This document shows positions 47,401-54,911 of a DNA stretch of 64,000 nucleotides, in pieces; position 1 is the stretch's first letter, and every line of letters starts with the position of its first letter. A program made the translations under genes and the position numbers. This stretch comes from Chitinophagaceae bacterium (GTDB lineage: Bacteria > Bacteroidota > Bacteroidia > Chitinophagales > UBA10324): assembly GCA_947469485.1 (NCBI GenBank), contig CANIPU010000014.1, positions 1-64,000 of the forward strand, read 5' to 3'. Below the pieces are notes generated by a model. It worked only from the letters and a program-made list of their open reading frames with translations. It was not told the DNA's origin and did not search any database.

Positions 47401-47866
47401 ATATGAGTGTTATACTTTCGAAATATTTGATGCAGGTGAAGACGGATTAAGTTTCTGGGCAAATTCTGCTCAGGGCAGTGGATATTCAAGAATAAAAAAA
47501 GCTGAACTACCAACAATTTTAAAAGCCTTTCCTTCAGATTTCGGCGCTGAGTACATTCATAATTTTAAAATTAATTTTCCTCTTGATGTCAATGATATTC
47601 CAAAAGTTGAATCCTCAATGGATGTTGTGCCCAACCCTGCAATTGATATGATTGATGTTACCATGCAATTACCTGATCCATCTGATAAAGTTATTGCTAC
47701 AATTCTTGATTTATCAGGAAGAGAATTAAAAAAACAAATTCAGGCATATTCAATAGCAACTGAATTTAATTTTGGAGTCAACGATCTTGCACCTGGTTTA
47801 TACTTTGTTAAAGTAAAATCAGGAAATCAGGAATTTGTTCAGAAATTTTTAAAACTTGCTGAATAA
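44405..47866 (+). CDS. PNGase F-like glycoprotein amidase with LamG-like insertion and T9SS tail
   Basis: Tandem ATGs at 44405 and 44408 start an 1153-residue exported protein (signal peptide ending in AEAQ). Parts of the Flavobacterium PNGase F (peptide N-glycosidase) sequence can be matched. HCPDPTQCGEWDYLTY at 67-81 fits the segment with the catalytic Asp (here D77). RYELGRFITLYG at 612-623, RTTISGWGH-like WRTITTGHG at 714-722, NCAEFC at 728-733 (catalytic Glu, here E731) and RANWCPG at 772-778 match the rest. Between the first and second block lie about 500 extra residues, including a LamG/concanavalin-like domain at about 288-450. The end (about 1075-1153) is a T9SS type A sorting domain. 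Likely role: removing N-glycans from host or environmental glycoproteins at the cell surface. Confidence 0.82.
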   Translation: MMKKTFLSILPFIFFVFILNSAEAQTSTEDTTVVQCFTYQSPQDAWFNFPSDTNQYRKILMMYNLHCPDPTQCGEWDYLTYTFLYDHTGVMDSTLLNHSSFTVDGNSPDSISYMNSPSYSYQTSLQYSLIIDSTISSNLFSIGTGTQSSVHPFNTTADARARSVYLWKASELSSAGLTAGNISSIKLTAAFSWSTELNHLKIRLASTNIDSMEDGLLSASWVQVFDHNTYLSTGANTLQFIQPYLWDGTSNLLIEVCYDNDGIGWDNLIETTPEIWSAGITSSGNDRNIFFNGSEFVQVPKEAFSSIDSFVTVAYWSYGDPSSQPNDGTCFEAVAADGHRILNAHCPWSNSNIYWDAGSDGSNFDRINYAATTAQTEGQWNYWAFTKNIATGSMKIYLNGNLWNSATGMTKPMNGIEYFRIGKGNWNGAQSYRGAMDEFSVWNTELNAATIQEYMYKDIDALHPNYSNLVCYYNFNVKTNNTFADGSSGNHTAIVMSNLDNPFVSSQTLFRNYVKIYERPNITFEQGIFNSHLDSTLVIDTIENAPFTIVLYGDSLNPTTATDTVYVWSNFYTNYLYNNAGNAIDSSFENPDDTLYKQTWYYYSAPFEIVDRYELGRFITLYGNGTTVGPNGRTWVYDLTNLAPLLHDSVHLSAGNWQEWLDMKFIMIKGKPARDPISVKNLWNGYGYSYDANIENALTPIRLKIDPAAKNTMWRTITTGHGMNGPQNCAEFCAKYQYGKVNGVQQFQQLIWRDDCGRNPLYPQGGTWVYQRANWCPGAEVWEYNWELTPYVTPGDSETIDLNLEPYSGSNGTYVIASQLISFKEPNFTLDAEMYDILTPSDKDEWSRLNPICSEPTVRIRNGGTTPLTSATITYGLVGGAVYTYNWTGTLGFLQKADVTLPSMWWVGDGSNKFYATISSPNGGIDGNSKNDKATSHFNAPAVYNLSASTTQKFIVEVKTNAYGFETSYQLRKTGGIILVDRNNLAANTTYKDTISFNSYECYTFEIFDAGEDGLSFWANSAQGSGYSRIKKAELPTILKAFPSDFGAEYIHNFKINFPLDVNDIPKVESSMDVVPNPAIDMIDVTMQLPDPSDKVIATILDLSGRELKKQIQAYSIATEFNFGVNDLAPGLYFVKVKSGNQEFVQKFLKLAE

Positions 47867-47917
47867 CTTTTTCGAAACTACTATTTTCAAACTTCTTATA
47901 AAATTTCAGAGGTGTTA

Positions 47918-47955
47918 ATGAATAAGCCGCTATCAAATGATAGCGGCTTATTCAT
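47918..47955. terminator. Long perfect inverted repeat, probable bidirectional terminator
   Basis: Arms of 18 bases (ATGAATAAGCCGCTATCA and its exact complement) are separated by only 2 bases. It lies 52 bases past the stop of the PNGase F-like gene. No T run follows, so the terminator call rests on stem strength and position. A processing site or palindromic repeat is the alternative. Confidence 0.55.
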
Positions 47956-47984
47956 ATGAAATAAACTTTTATTTCAATATAAAT

Positions 47985-47992
47985 TATATTCG
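47985..47992 (+). promoter_or_regulatory. Candidate -7 element of the acyltransferase gene (TATATTCG)
   Basis: One mismatch to TAnnTTTG, ending 5 bases before the ATG at 47998. If real, the mRNA would be nearly leaderless. Confidence 0.25.
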
Positions 47993-47997
47993 CACCA

Positions 47998-48864
47998 ATG
48001 CAGGCCTTCTGGTTTTATTTAGTTTATCCATTGTTATATCTGATTTCATGTCTGCCTTTTTGGATGCTTTATGGTCTGTCTGATTTCTTTTGCATTCTTC
48101 TTAAATTATCCGGTTACAGAAAAACCGTTGTGCTAAATAATCTTCGTAATTCGTTCCCATATAAAAATGAAAAGGAGATAAAAGAAATAAGTAATCGCTT
48201 CTTTCAATATTTATGTGATTTGATACTTGAAACACTGAAAACAATGACCATGAGTTCTGGTCAGGCTCAAAAAAGGTGCGTGTTTCATAACCCCGAATGG
48301 TTAAATGAAATTTATGCAGAAGGTAAAAGTATTATTGTATTGATGGGTCATTATGGAAACTGGGAGTGGGCAGGACCAGCATTTTCACTATCTACAAAGT
48401 TCCAATTAGTGGTAATTTACAGACCGCTTTCAAATCCCTACTTTGAAAAGATGACTGTTGGAATGCGTACAAGACATGGAACAAAAATTACTGCCGTAAA
48501 TAGTACTCTCAGAGATATGGTTGCCAATCGAAAATCGATAACCGCCACAGCCTTTATTGCTGACCAAACTGCAACTCCAGAAAATGCATACTGGACAGAA
48601 TTTTTAAATCAGGATACAGCAATATTCACCGGACCTGAAAAGCTTGCTAAAAAATTTGATTATCCTGTAGTTTATATGAATGTGAAGCGAACAAAGAGAG
48701 GCTGTTACGAGGTATTTCCTGAGTTGCTTTTTTTGCATCCTAAAGAAACTAAGGAAAATGAAATTCTTGATGCTTTTACCAAACGATTGGAGAAAGAAAT
48801 AAATATTGATCCTTCTATATGGTTATGGTCTCATAGAAGATGGAAACATAAGAGAAACTATTAG
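47998..48864 (+). CDS. Lysophospholipid/lipid A acyltransferase (LpxL/HtrB family)
   Basis: The 288-residue inner-membrane enzyme adds a secondary acyl chain to lipid A or a related lipid from acyl-ACP. The N-terminus is hydrophobic (FWFYLVYPLLYLISCLPFWML), and the catalytic HX4E motif is H118-YGNW-E123 in MGHYGNWEW. Further conserved parts are VIYRPLSNPYFE, FIADQTATPENAYW and the C-terminal SIWLWSHRRWKHK. The layout fits LpxL/HtrB, but exact acyl donor and acceptor cannot be told. It has its own short intergenic leader after the long inverted repeat. Confidence 0.9.
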   Translation: MQAFWFYLVYPLLYLISCLPFWMLYGLSDFFCILLKLSGYRKTVVLNNLRNSFPYKNEKEIKEISNRFFQYLCDLILETLKTMTMSSGQAQKRCVFHNPEWLNEIYAEGKSIIVLMGHYGNWEWAGPAFSLSTKFQLVVIYRPLSNPYFEKMTVGMRTRHGTKITAVNSTLRDMVANRKSITATAFIADQTATPENAYWTEFLNQDTAIFTGPEKLAKKFDYPVVYMNVKRTKRGCYEVFPELLFLHPKETKENEILDAFTKRLEKEINIDPSIWLWSHRRWKHKRNY

Positions 48865-48942
48865 TGAACAGTGAATAGTTAAAAGTGAATAGTGAATTGC
48901 GGGGAAATATCCTTCACACTTCATTCTTAGATATTCACTCAC
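48863..48942. repeat. Intergenic GTGAATAGT repeats with inverted arms
   Basis: Several GTGAA(T/C)AGT units occur in 48863-48897, and TTCACACTTCAT and TATTCACTCAC occur in complementary orientation by 48942. AGTGAATA and TATTCACT can pair. This fills most of the 124-base gap before the desaturase gene and may be a small palindromic repeat. Confidence 0.4.
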
Positions 48943-48965
48943 TACAAGTTTTTCGTTATAAAAAT

Positions 48966-48973
48966 TATCTTTG
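48966..48973 (+). promoter_or_regulatory. Candidate -7 element of the desaturase gene (TATCTTTG)
   Basis: An exact TAnnTTTG match ends 15 bases before the ATG at 48989. No convincing -33 TTTG is seen. Confidence 0.45.
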
Positions 48974-48988
48974 CCTTAATACCTATAG

Positions 48989-49963
48989 ATGCGAACAGGA
49001 AAGGAATTGATTCTGGCTACCAAGCCTTTTACTATTGAAAACAGATTCCGCAGTTGGTTTGAAACTATTCTCACTCTTACACTACTTGCACTTTCATTAA
49101 GTATCACTTTTATTCCGCAACCTTTAATATTCAGATTGTTTTTTTGTTTAACTACTTCCTTGCTTTATGTTAGGATGTTTGTGATTTATCACGATTACCA
49201 ACATCATTCGATATTGCAGAAATCAAAAGCTGCTGCCCGACTGATGAAGCTTTTTGGAATTTATATTCTTGCTCCGCAAACTATTTGGAAACGCTCACAT
49301 GATTTTCATCACAACCATAATTCGAAACTTACGATTAATGGAATTGGCTCCTATCCTACTATCAGTAAAAAGAGGTTTTTAAAGCTGACAAAAACTGAAC
49401 GCATCATTTATTTACTGAACAGGCATCCCCTGGTAATTATATTCGGATATTTTACTTTGTTTTTTTATTGGCTTAATATACGCTCTTTTATACAAAGTCC
49501 GAAGAAGCATATAGATTCTTTGGTAGCAATTCTGCTGCATGTTTGTATTTCTATTTTGATTTTCAATTATCTGGGTGTAGTTACTTTTTTCATCAGTTGG
49601 TTCACTCCCTTTTTTATTGCATTTGCAATGGGTTCATATATGTTTTATTGTCAGCATAATTTTCCAGCAGCACAGTTTCGCGAGAATCCGGATTGGAAGT
49701 ATGATTCAGCTGCTATGTACTCGACCAGCTTTATGAGTATGCCTCGATTGATGCATTGGTTTACCGGAGATATCGGCTACCATCATGTGCATCACATGAA
49801 TTCTCGCATACCATTTTATAGTTTACAAAAAACAATGGCAAGTATGCCGGAATTGCAATCGGTGGTGAAGACCTCGTGGAACCCCATAGAAATTTGGAAG
49901 TGTTTTCAGCTAAAATTATGGGATGAGGAACAGAAAAGGATGATTCGATTAAACGAATTATAG
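48989..49963 (+). CDS. Membrane fatty acid desaturase
   Basis: The 324-residue protein has the three histidine clusters of di-iron desaturases: H68-DYQHH73, H104-DFHHNH110 and HHVHH near residue 264. Hydrophobic spans lie between them (about 27-60 and 140-215). Such enzymes introduce a double bond into membrane acyl chains, using a reductant chain, and help adapt membrane fluidity. The substrate and position are not known. The Asn/Trp-containing third box (GYHHVHHMNSRIP) fits the acyl-lipid/delta-12-like class. It follows the acyltransferase gene, which also modifies lipids, but has its own promoter-like element. Confidence 0.93.
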   Translation: MRTGKELILATKPFTIENRFRSWFETILTLTLLALSLSITFIPQPLIFRLFFCLTTSLLYVRMFVIYHDYQHHSILQKSKAAARLMKLFGIYILAPQTIWKRSHDFHHNHNSKLTINGIGSYPTISKKRFLKLTKTERIIYLLNRHPLVIIFGYFTLFFYWLNIRSFIQSPKKHIDSLVAILLHVCISILIFNYLGVVTFFISWFTPFFIAFAMGSYMFYCQHNFPAAQFRENPDWKYDSAAMYSTSFMSMPRLMHWFTGDIGYHHVHHMNSRIPFYSLQKTMASMPELQSVVKTSWNPIEIWKCFQLKLWDEEQKRMIRLNEL

Positions 49964-50100
49964 AACTTAATTCTTCTGATATTATACAAAGTAAAATTCT
50001 GATTTTAGATTTTAAAATATATTACCTTCCTGTTTTATAACTTATCGTTTACCAATCCTTTATGGAATTGAAATATATTCTTTTTTTTCATATAGAATAT

Positions 50101-50108
50101 TACATTTG
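50101..50108 (+). promoter_or_regulatory. Candidate -7 element of rpsA (TACATTTG)
   Basis: An exact TAnnTTTG match ends 36 bases before the GTG start. A -33 TTTG is not evident. Confidence 0.4.
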
Positions 50109-50144
50109 CAACCCTTAAAAAACAAAACAAAAAGGAACCACAAA

Positions 50145-52094
50145 GTGGAAGAAAACCAAATTGAAAACCAAACAGCCGATACTACGGCAAACCCTGGAGC
50201 TACACATGTTGCAGCACCGGTAAAAGTTTCCATGCACGACGATTTCGATTGGGAAACAAGTAAAAAGAATGTTCGTACCTACGCAGCTGAAGAGCGTGAA
50301 AAGTATGAGAAAATTTATGACACCACTTTTAAAACCATTCAAAACAATGACATTGTAGAAGGTGCTGTTGTTTCAATCACCAACAACGATGTGGTATTGA
50401 ATGTTGGTTTTAAATCAGATGGACTGGTTCCATTATCGGAATTCCGGGATTTAACGGAATTGAAAGTAGGAGACCATGTTGAAGTTTTAGTAGTAGATAA
50501 AGAAAGCCCTAAAGGCCAATTAATTTTATCTCGCAAGAGCGCTAAACTTGTTAGAGCTTGGCAGCAAATTGTTGACGCTTATAAAGAAGGTACTATTGTG
50601 ATGGGTAACATTACAAGTAAAACCAAGGGCGGCTTGATTGTTGAAATTTTTGGTAAAGAAACTTTCTTACCGGGTTCACAAATTGATGTAAAACCAATTA
50701 CTGATTATGATGTTTATGTTGGTCAAACTATGGAATTTAAAGTGGTTAAGATTAACGAGATTATCAAGAATGCGGTTGTATCGCACAAGGCATTAATTGA
50801 AAATGATATTGAACAACAGCGCCAGGTTATTATTTCTAAATTAGAAAAAGGTCAGGTATTAGAGGGGACTATTAAAAACATTACTGACTTTGGTGCATTT
50901 ATAGATTTAGGTGGTGTAGATGGTTTACTTTATATAACTGATATTTCTTGGGGAAGAATTAATCATCCAAATGAGGTATTGAAAATAAACCAGAAATTAA
51001 ATGTGGTTGTTTTAGAATATGATGACGAAAAGAAGCGTATTTCTCTTGGATTAAAGCAATTGACTCCTCAACCTTGGGATACACTTGAAACAAATATTGA
51101 AGTTGGAAGTAAAGTAAAAGGTAAGATTGTAAACATTGAAGATTATGGCGCATTCCTGGAAATTATTCCTGGTGTTGAAGGCTTGATTCATGTAAGCGAA
51201 ATCAGCTGGAGCAACACTCCTATTAACTCAAAAGAGTTCTTCAAACAAAATGACGAATATGAAGCAATGGTTGTAACCCTTGACCGTGCTGAACGCAAAA
51301 TGAGTTTGAGTTTGAAGCAAATGACTCAGGATCCTTGGAGCGATGTTGAAGTTAAGTTCCCTGTTGGTAGCCGCCAGAAAGGAATAGTTCGCAATATCAG
51401 TGCTTATGGTTTATTTGTTGAATTGCAAGCAGGTATTACCGGATTTGTTCATGTAAGCGACCTTTCATGGTTAAAGCGCATTCATCATCCGAATGAATTT
51501 ACTAAAATTGGTAATGAGTTAGATGTTGTTGTTCTTGAAATAGATAAAGAGAATCGCAAGTTGTCATTAGGTCATAAGCAAGTTGAAGAAGATCCTTGGG
51601 ATACTTTTGAAACAACTTTCCCTGTTGGAAGTATTCATCAGGCTACAGTTATTAAGAAGGATGACAAAGGAGCTGTTATTTTGTTCCCTTATGGTTTGGA
51701 AGCATTTGCACCAACCAAGCACCTTAAAAAGGAAAATGGCAAATCAGCCGAGGCTGATGAAACTCTTGACTTTAAGGTATTAGAGTTTGACCGTGGAAAT
51801 AAAAAGATGATCGTTTCTCATGCCCGAATTTGGGAAGAGAAGAAAGATGAAATAAAGAAAGAAGAAGGGGCAGCTAAAGATAAAGAACGCAAAGACACCC
51901 GTTCAACAGTTCAAACCATTAACCGTAAAGTTGAGAAATCGACTTTGGGTGAATTGGGGGGATTAGCTGATTTGAAGAAGAAGATGGAAAAATCAGAGGC
52001 TCCGAAAGCTGCAACTGATTCTACTCCAGAAGCGACTTCAACTCCTGAAACTCCTTCAGCTGAATCTACCGAAGAACCAAAGACTAAAGAATAG
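50145..52094 (+). CDS. rpsA: 30S ribosomal protein S1
   Basis: S1 binds mRNA and helps initiate translation. The frame stays open to a TTG at 50106, but that codon lies inside a promoter-like box. The GTG at 50145 is preceded by AAAGGA at about 50131 and gives the normal acidic N-terminus (MEENQIENQT, 649 residues). Six S1 (OB-fold) domains follow in order: DIVEGAVVSITNND, VMGNITSKTKGGL, LEGTIKNITDFGAF, VKGKIVNIEDYGAF, QKGIVRNISAYGLF and HQATVIKKDDKGAV. The tail is a low-complexity Thr/Pro/Glu stretch. A strong terminator follows. Confidence 0.95.
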   Translation: MEENQIENQTADTTANPGATHVAAPVKVSMHDDFDWETSKKNVRTYAAEEREKYEKIYDTTFKTIQNNDIVEGAVVSITNNDVVLNVGFKSDGLVPLSEFRDLTELKVGDHVEVLVVDKESPKGQLILSRKSAKLVRAWQQIVDAYKEGTIVMGNITSKTKGGLIVEIFGKETFLPGSQIDVKPITDYDVYVGQTMEFKVVKINEIIKNAVVSHKALIENDIEQQRQVIISKLEKGQVLEGTIKNITDFGAFIDLGGVDGLLYITDISWGRINHPNEVLKINQKLNVVVLEYDDEKKRISLGLKQLTPQPWDTLETNIEVGSKVKGKIVNIEDYGAFLEIIPGVEGLIHVSEISWSNTPINSKEFFKQNDEYEAMVVTLDRAERKMSLSLKQMTQDPWSDVEVKFPVGSRQKGIVRNISAYGLFVELQAGITGFVHVSDLSWLKRIHHPNEFTKIGNELDVVVLEIDKENRKLSLGHKQVEEDPWDTFETTFPVGSIHQATVIKKDDKGAVILFPYGLEAFAPTKHLKKENGKSAEADETLDFKVLEFDRGNKKMIVSHARIWEEKKDEIKKEEGAAKDKERKDTRSTVQTINRKVEKSTLGELGGLADLKKKMEKSEAPKAATDSTPEATSTPETPSAESTEEPKTKE

Positions 52095-52114
52095 TTTTTC
52101 GATAAGTAATTGAT

Positions 52115-52150
52115 TAAAAAAAGGCGTCTGCAATGCGGCGCCTTTTTTTT
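52115..52150 (+). terminator. Rho-independent terminator of rpsA
   Basis: A GGCG/CGCC stem extended by A7 and T8 runs begins 21 bases past the rpsA stop and is followed directly by T residues. Confidence 0.85.
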
Positions 52151-52192
52151 ATTTTAAAACACCTCTAATTATTGTGCTTCAACTAAAAACTG

Positions 52193-53968
52193 TTAGTTCT
52201 TATCTTCTGCTTTCATAATTTCCCATATATACTTTACGGGAACACTTCCATAACTCAGAAATTTCTCGTGAAAAGATTTTAAAGAAAAACTGCTACCCAA
52301 TACTTTTTTCTGGTCTTCACGCAATGCATATATTTCTGTGTATCCTGTGAAATAACAACATAACTGTGTTTGTGTTAAAGTTGCTCTTCTCCATTTTCCT
52401 TCAGCTTCAGCTTTGGTTTGAAAACCTTCCTCAATCATTAATTTCAAAGCATCGTCTTTACTCATATTCAAGCATTGAACACTGTAATCAAGTATTGTAT
52501 TAATAGTAGAACGAAGGTGCCATTTATAATACATAAGCCACATTTCAGGAGTGTTGTTTCCATATCCTTCTTCAAGCATCATTCGTTCGCCATAAACTGC
52601 CCAACCTTCAATCATTGCATTATTCTGAAATACAGATTTTATAATATCATCTACTTTATTTGAATAAACTAATTGTGCATAGTGCCCGGGTAAAGCTTCA
52701 TGGATATTTAATATTTGTAAAATCCAATTATTATACTCTCTCAGATAACTTTCTGCATCATCCGGCGAATACCCATCAAGGGGAGTAACATTGTAATAAG
52801 TTTTCGCGTTTTTATCATAAGGTCCGGGCGCATTAATACTTGCTCCTGCCCCTCCTCCTCGCAGGTATTTTGGAGTTTCACGCACCTCCAAAGGTTTGTT
52901 GCTATCAAGGGTTAAAAGATTTTTTTGCTTTATAAATACCTCAAGTTCCGGAATTTGTTTTTTTATAGTCTCAACATATAATTCTGGCAAACAATGTTGC
53001 TTGCTCAATGTATCAATCATCATTTTTACTGAAGCAAGCCCTTCTGGCATTTCAACAGCGCCAAAATATTTTGACCATAATTGTTTAGTATAGCCAATCA
53101 TTTCATTTTGTATTTCAGTTTTATGATCTTTTGCTTTTTGAAATATCTGATCAACCGAAAAACAACTTTGCATTTCAAATTGAAATTTCTTTTCATACAA
53201 CGCTTTCCCTAACCGAAAAGACCGCGATGTTGTAGTATCACTTTCAAAGCCTTTTTTAACCTGCTCCAGGTATGAAACATACTCCTTTATACTTACGATT
53301 GCTTGAGACAATCGATTATTCAATTCAGTTTTTTCTTCAACTGTTAATTTGCTTATTCCAATACTGTCAGGAATATTCTTTTCAAAAATTTCCAAAGCCC
53401 CTTTGTTTTGAAGAATGGCTAATTCCGTATGTTCTATTGTAGGTTTTTGGATATTAGATTTTGCAACTATATAAAACTCAGGGACATACTTTAATCTGTT
53501 ATTAATAACTGATAATCTTTTTTCTAAAACGAGTTTAGAATTTCCTAAAATTAAATCAAAGCCTTCTCCAACATTGTACTCAGCTGGGTTCCATTCAAAG
53601 CTTTTTAATTCATAACAATTCCAGTTAAATGATTCCAGGTAATTCATCATGATTCTTGCATCAATTGAATTTTCAGGAGTTATTTTTTTCCAATCGTACT
53701 TTTTTAAGCTATCTGTTAACGATTTATAGATGCCGATCTTTTTATCGCGGTTTTCTTTTGATGGAATTTCTAATCGCTCATCGTATTCATGATTTCCTAA
53801 TGCTAGAGCCCAATCAGGGTTTCTTTCCCAAATTGTTGCAATAAACAATTTCTTGAAATTTTCGAAGCTTTCGTTTTGACTATATATTTTTTTCTTTGAA
53901 TTACACGAAAAAAATGAAAATGATACTATCATTAATATTTCAATTAGAAGATTTATGTTTTTTTTCAT
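52193..53968 (-). CDS. DUF885 metallopeptidase-like lipoprotein
   Basis: The 591-residue protein has a lipoprotein signal (SFSFFSCNSKKK, Cys at about 22) and the DUF885 domain. Its zinc-peptidase-like motif is H423-EALPG-H429, with the downstream Glu in NNAMIEGWAVYGERMM about 25 residues later. Many DUF885 proteins are annotated as carboxypeptidase-like, but substrates are unknown. Family motifs NPAEYNVGEGFDL near residue 130 and YSPDDAESYLREYN upstream of the zinc site agree. The start ATG at 53968 is followed by a convincing signal. It is convergent with rpsA and divergent from the secreted pair to its right. Confidence 0.88.
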   Translation of the reverse strand: MKKNINLLIEILMIVSFSFFSCNSKKKIYSQNESFENFKKLFIATIWERNPDWALALGNHEYDERLEIPSKENRDKKIGIYKSLTDSLKKYDWKKITPENSIDARIMMNYLESFNWNCYELKSFEWNPAEYNVGEGFDLILGNSKLVLEKRLSVINNRLKYVPEFYIVAKSNIQKPTIEHTELAILQNKGALEIFEKNIPDSIGISKLTVEEKTELNNRLSQAIVSIKEYVSYLEQVKKGFESDTTTSRSFRLGKALYEKKFQFEMQSCFSVDQIFQKAKDHKTEIQNEMIGYTKQLWSKYFGAVEMPEGLASVKMMIDTLSKQHCLPELYVETIKKQIPELEVFIKQKNLLTLDSNKPLEVRETPKYLRGGGAGASINAPGPYDKNAKTYYNVTPLDGYSPDDAESYLREYNNWILQILNIHEALPGHYAQLVYSNKVDDIIKSVFQNNAMIEGWAVYGERMMLEEGYGNNTPEMWLMYYKWHLRSTINTILDYSVQCLNMSKDDALKLMIEEGFQTKAEAEGKWRRATLTQTQLCCYFTGYTEIYALREDQKKVLGSSFSLKSFHEKFLSYGSVPVKYIWEIMKAEDKN

Positions 53969-54092
53969 GCTTTTGTTTTATAAACAAAATTTGTTAACGG
54001 TAAATGAACAAGACCTTTTTTGCGAAAAAGAATTATTTTTTACACCATTGATTGTTGAATTACCATATTATTTTAGCCCTGCTAATTTACCG

Positions 54093-54878
54093 ATGCTTAA
54101 AAATCTTATTTCACTTCTCTTATTTGTTCCAATATCTTTCTCTGCATTAGGTCAAATTATTTATTTAAGTAATGGTGTTTTAGAGAATGGAAAACATACT
54201 CCAATTAGTAATCACTCAATTAACCTTGAAAATTATTCGGGCTTTCATAAAGTGATTTTTAACACTACTGATATTTCTATATCTAAGCCAATCTTATTAG
54301 TATCGAAAAAAAATGATTCCTTATTTCAACCCATAAAATGGGTTAAACTTGTAAAAAGATATAATTCCGAATTTTTTTCTGCAGATATTGAATGGGGAGA
54401 AGACGGAGAATACAAATTATCTGTAATTGAAGCACAAAAAGAAATTATCAGTGATTATTACTCATTAAATGTTAATGAAGAAGATGCATTATCAATTTCA
54501 GAAGGACAATATGATGATGAAGAGAAATATAATGACCCGAATAACACTTTTTATTACATTGATTCAAAAGTTGAATTTTGTGAATTTGTAAATGGTAATT
54601 CTGAACCTGTAAATTTCAACTCTGAATTTCCAGTCGGGAATGTATCTATTCATGTAACTAACTATAAGCCAATTATTTCAGATGAATTAAAAATTTATAT
54701 TTATAGATTAAAAGGAAAAAAGGATCAGGAATTGATTGATAAGAAATACTTTCCAATAAATTCGGGTAGCTTAAGTGAATCTTTTACTTATTACTTCGGT
54801 ACTAAAGGTTCTTTTGTGGTAAGCGTATATGCCAATGAAGATGTTTGGGTGAACGATGGAAACATAAAAATTAAATAA
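54093..54878 (+). CDS. Secreted protein with a module shared with the adjacent protease
   Basis: The frame opens at 53955, overlapping the divergent DUF885 gene, but the ATG at 54093 starts a clear signal peptide (MLKNLISLLLFVPISFSALGQ) and gives 261 residues. Residues about 20-125 are a beta-rich domain of unknown type. Residues about 146-261 form a module (YNDPNNTFYYIDSKVEFC ... YYFGTKGSFVVSVY ... WVNDGNIKIK) that also occurs twice in the protease encoded 33 bases downstream. DNA identity in the FYYIDSKVEFC segment is high, pointing to duplication. No enzyme motif is visible. It may be a binding partner or regulator of the protease. Confidence 0.75.
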   Translation: MLKNLISLLLFVPISFSALGQIIYLSNGVLENGKHTPISNHSINLENYSGFHKVIFNTTDISISKPILLVSKKNDSLFQPIKWVKLVKRYNSEFFSADIEWGEDGEYKLSVIEAQKEIISDYYSLNVNEEDALSISEGQYDDEEKYNDPNNTFYYIDSKVEFCEFVNGNSEPVNFNSEFPVGNVSIHVTNYKPIISDELKIYIYRLKGKKDQELIDKKYFPINSGSLSESFTYYFGTKGSFVVSVYANEDVWVNDGNIKIK

Positions 54879-54911
54879 ATAACTATTCAATAAGTAAAAT
54901 AAATCAACAAA

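Noticed and set aside
53955-54092. N-terminal extension of the secreted protein at 54093
   Set aside because: It would overlap the start of the divergent DUF885 gene and bury the signal peptide 46 residues inside the protein.
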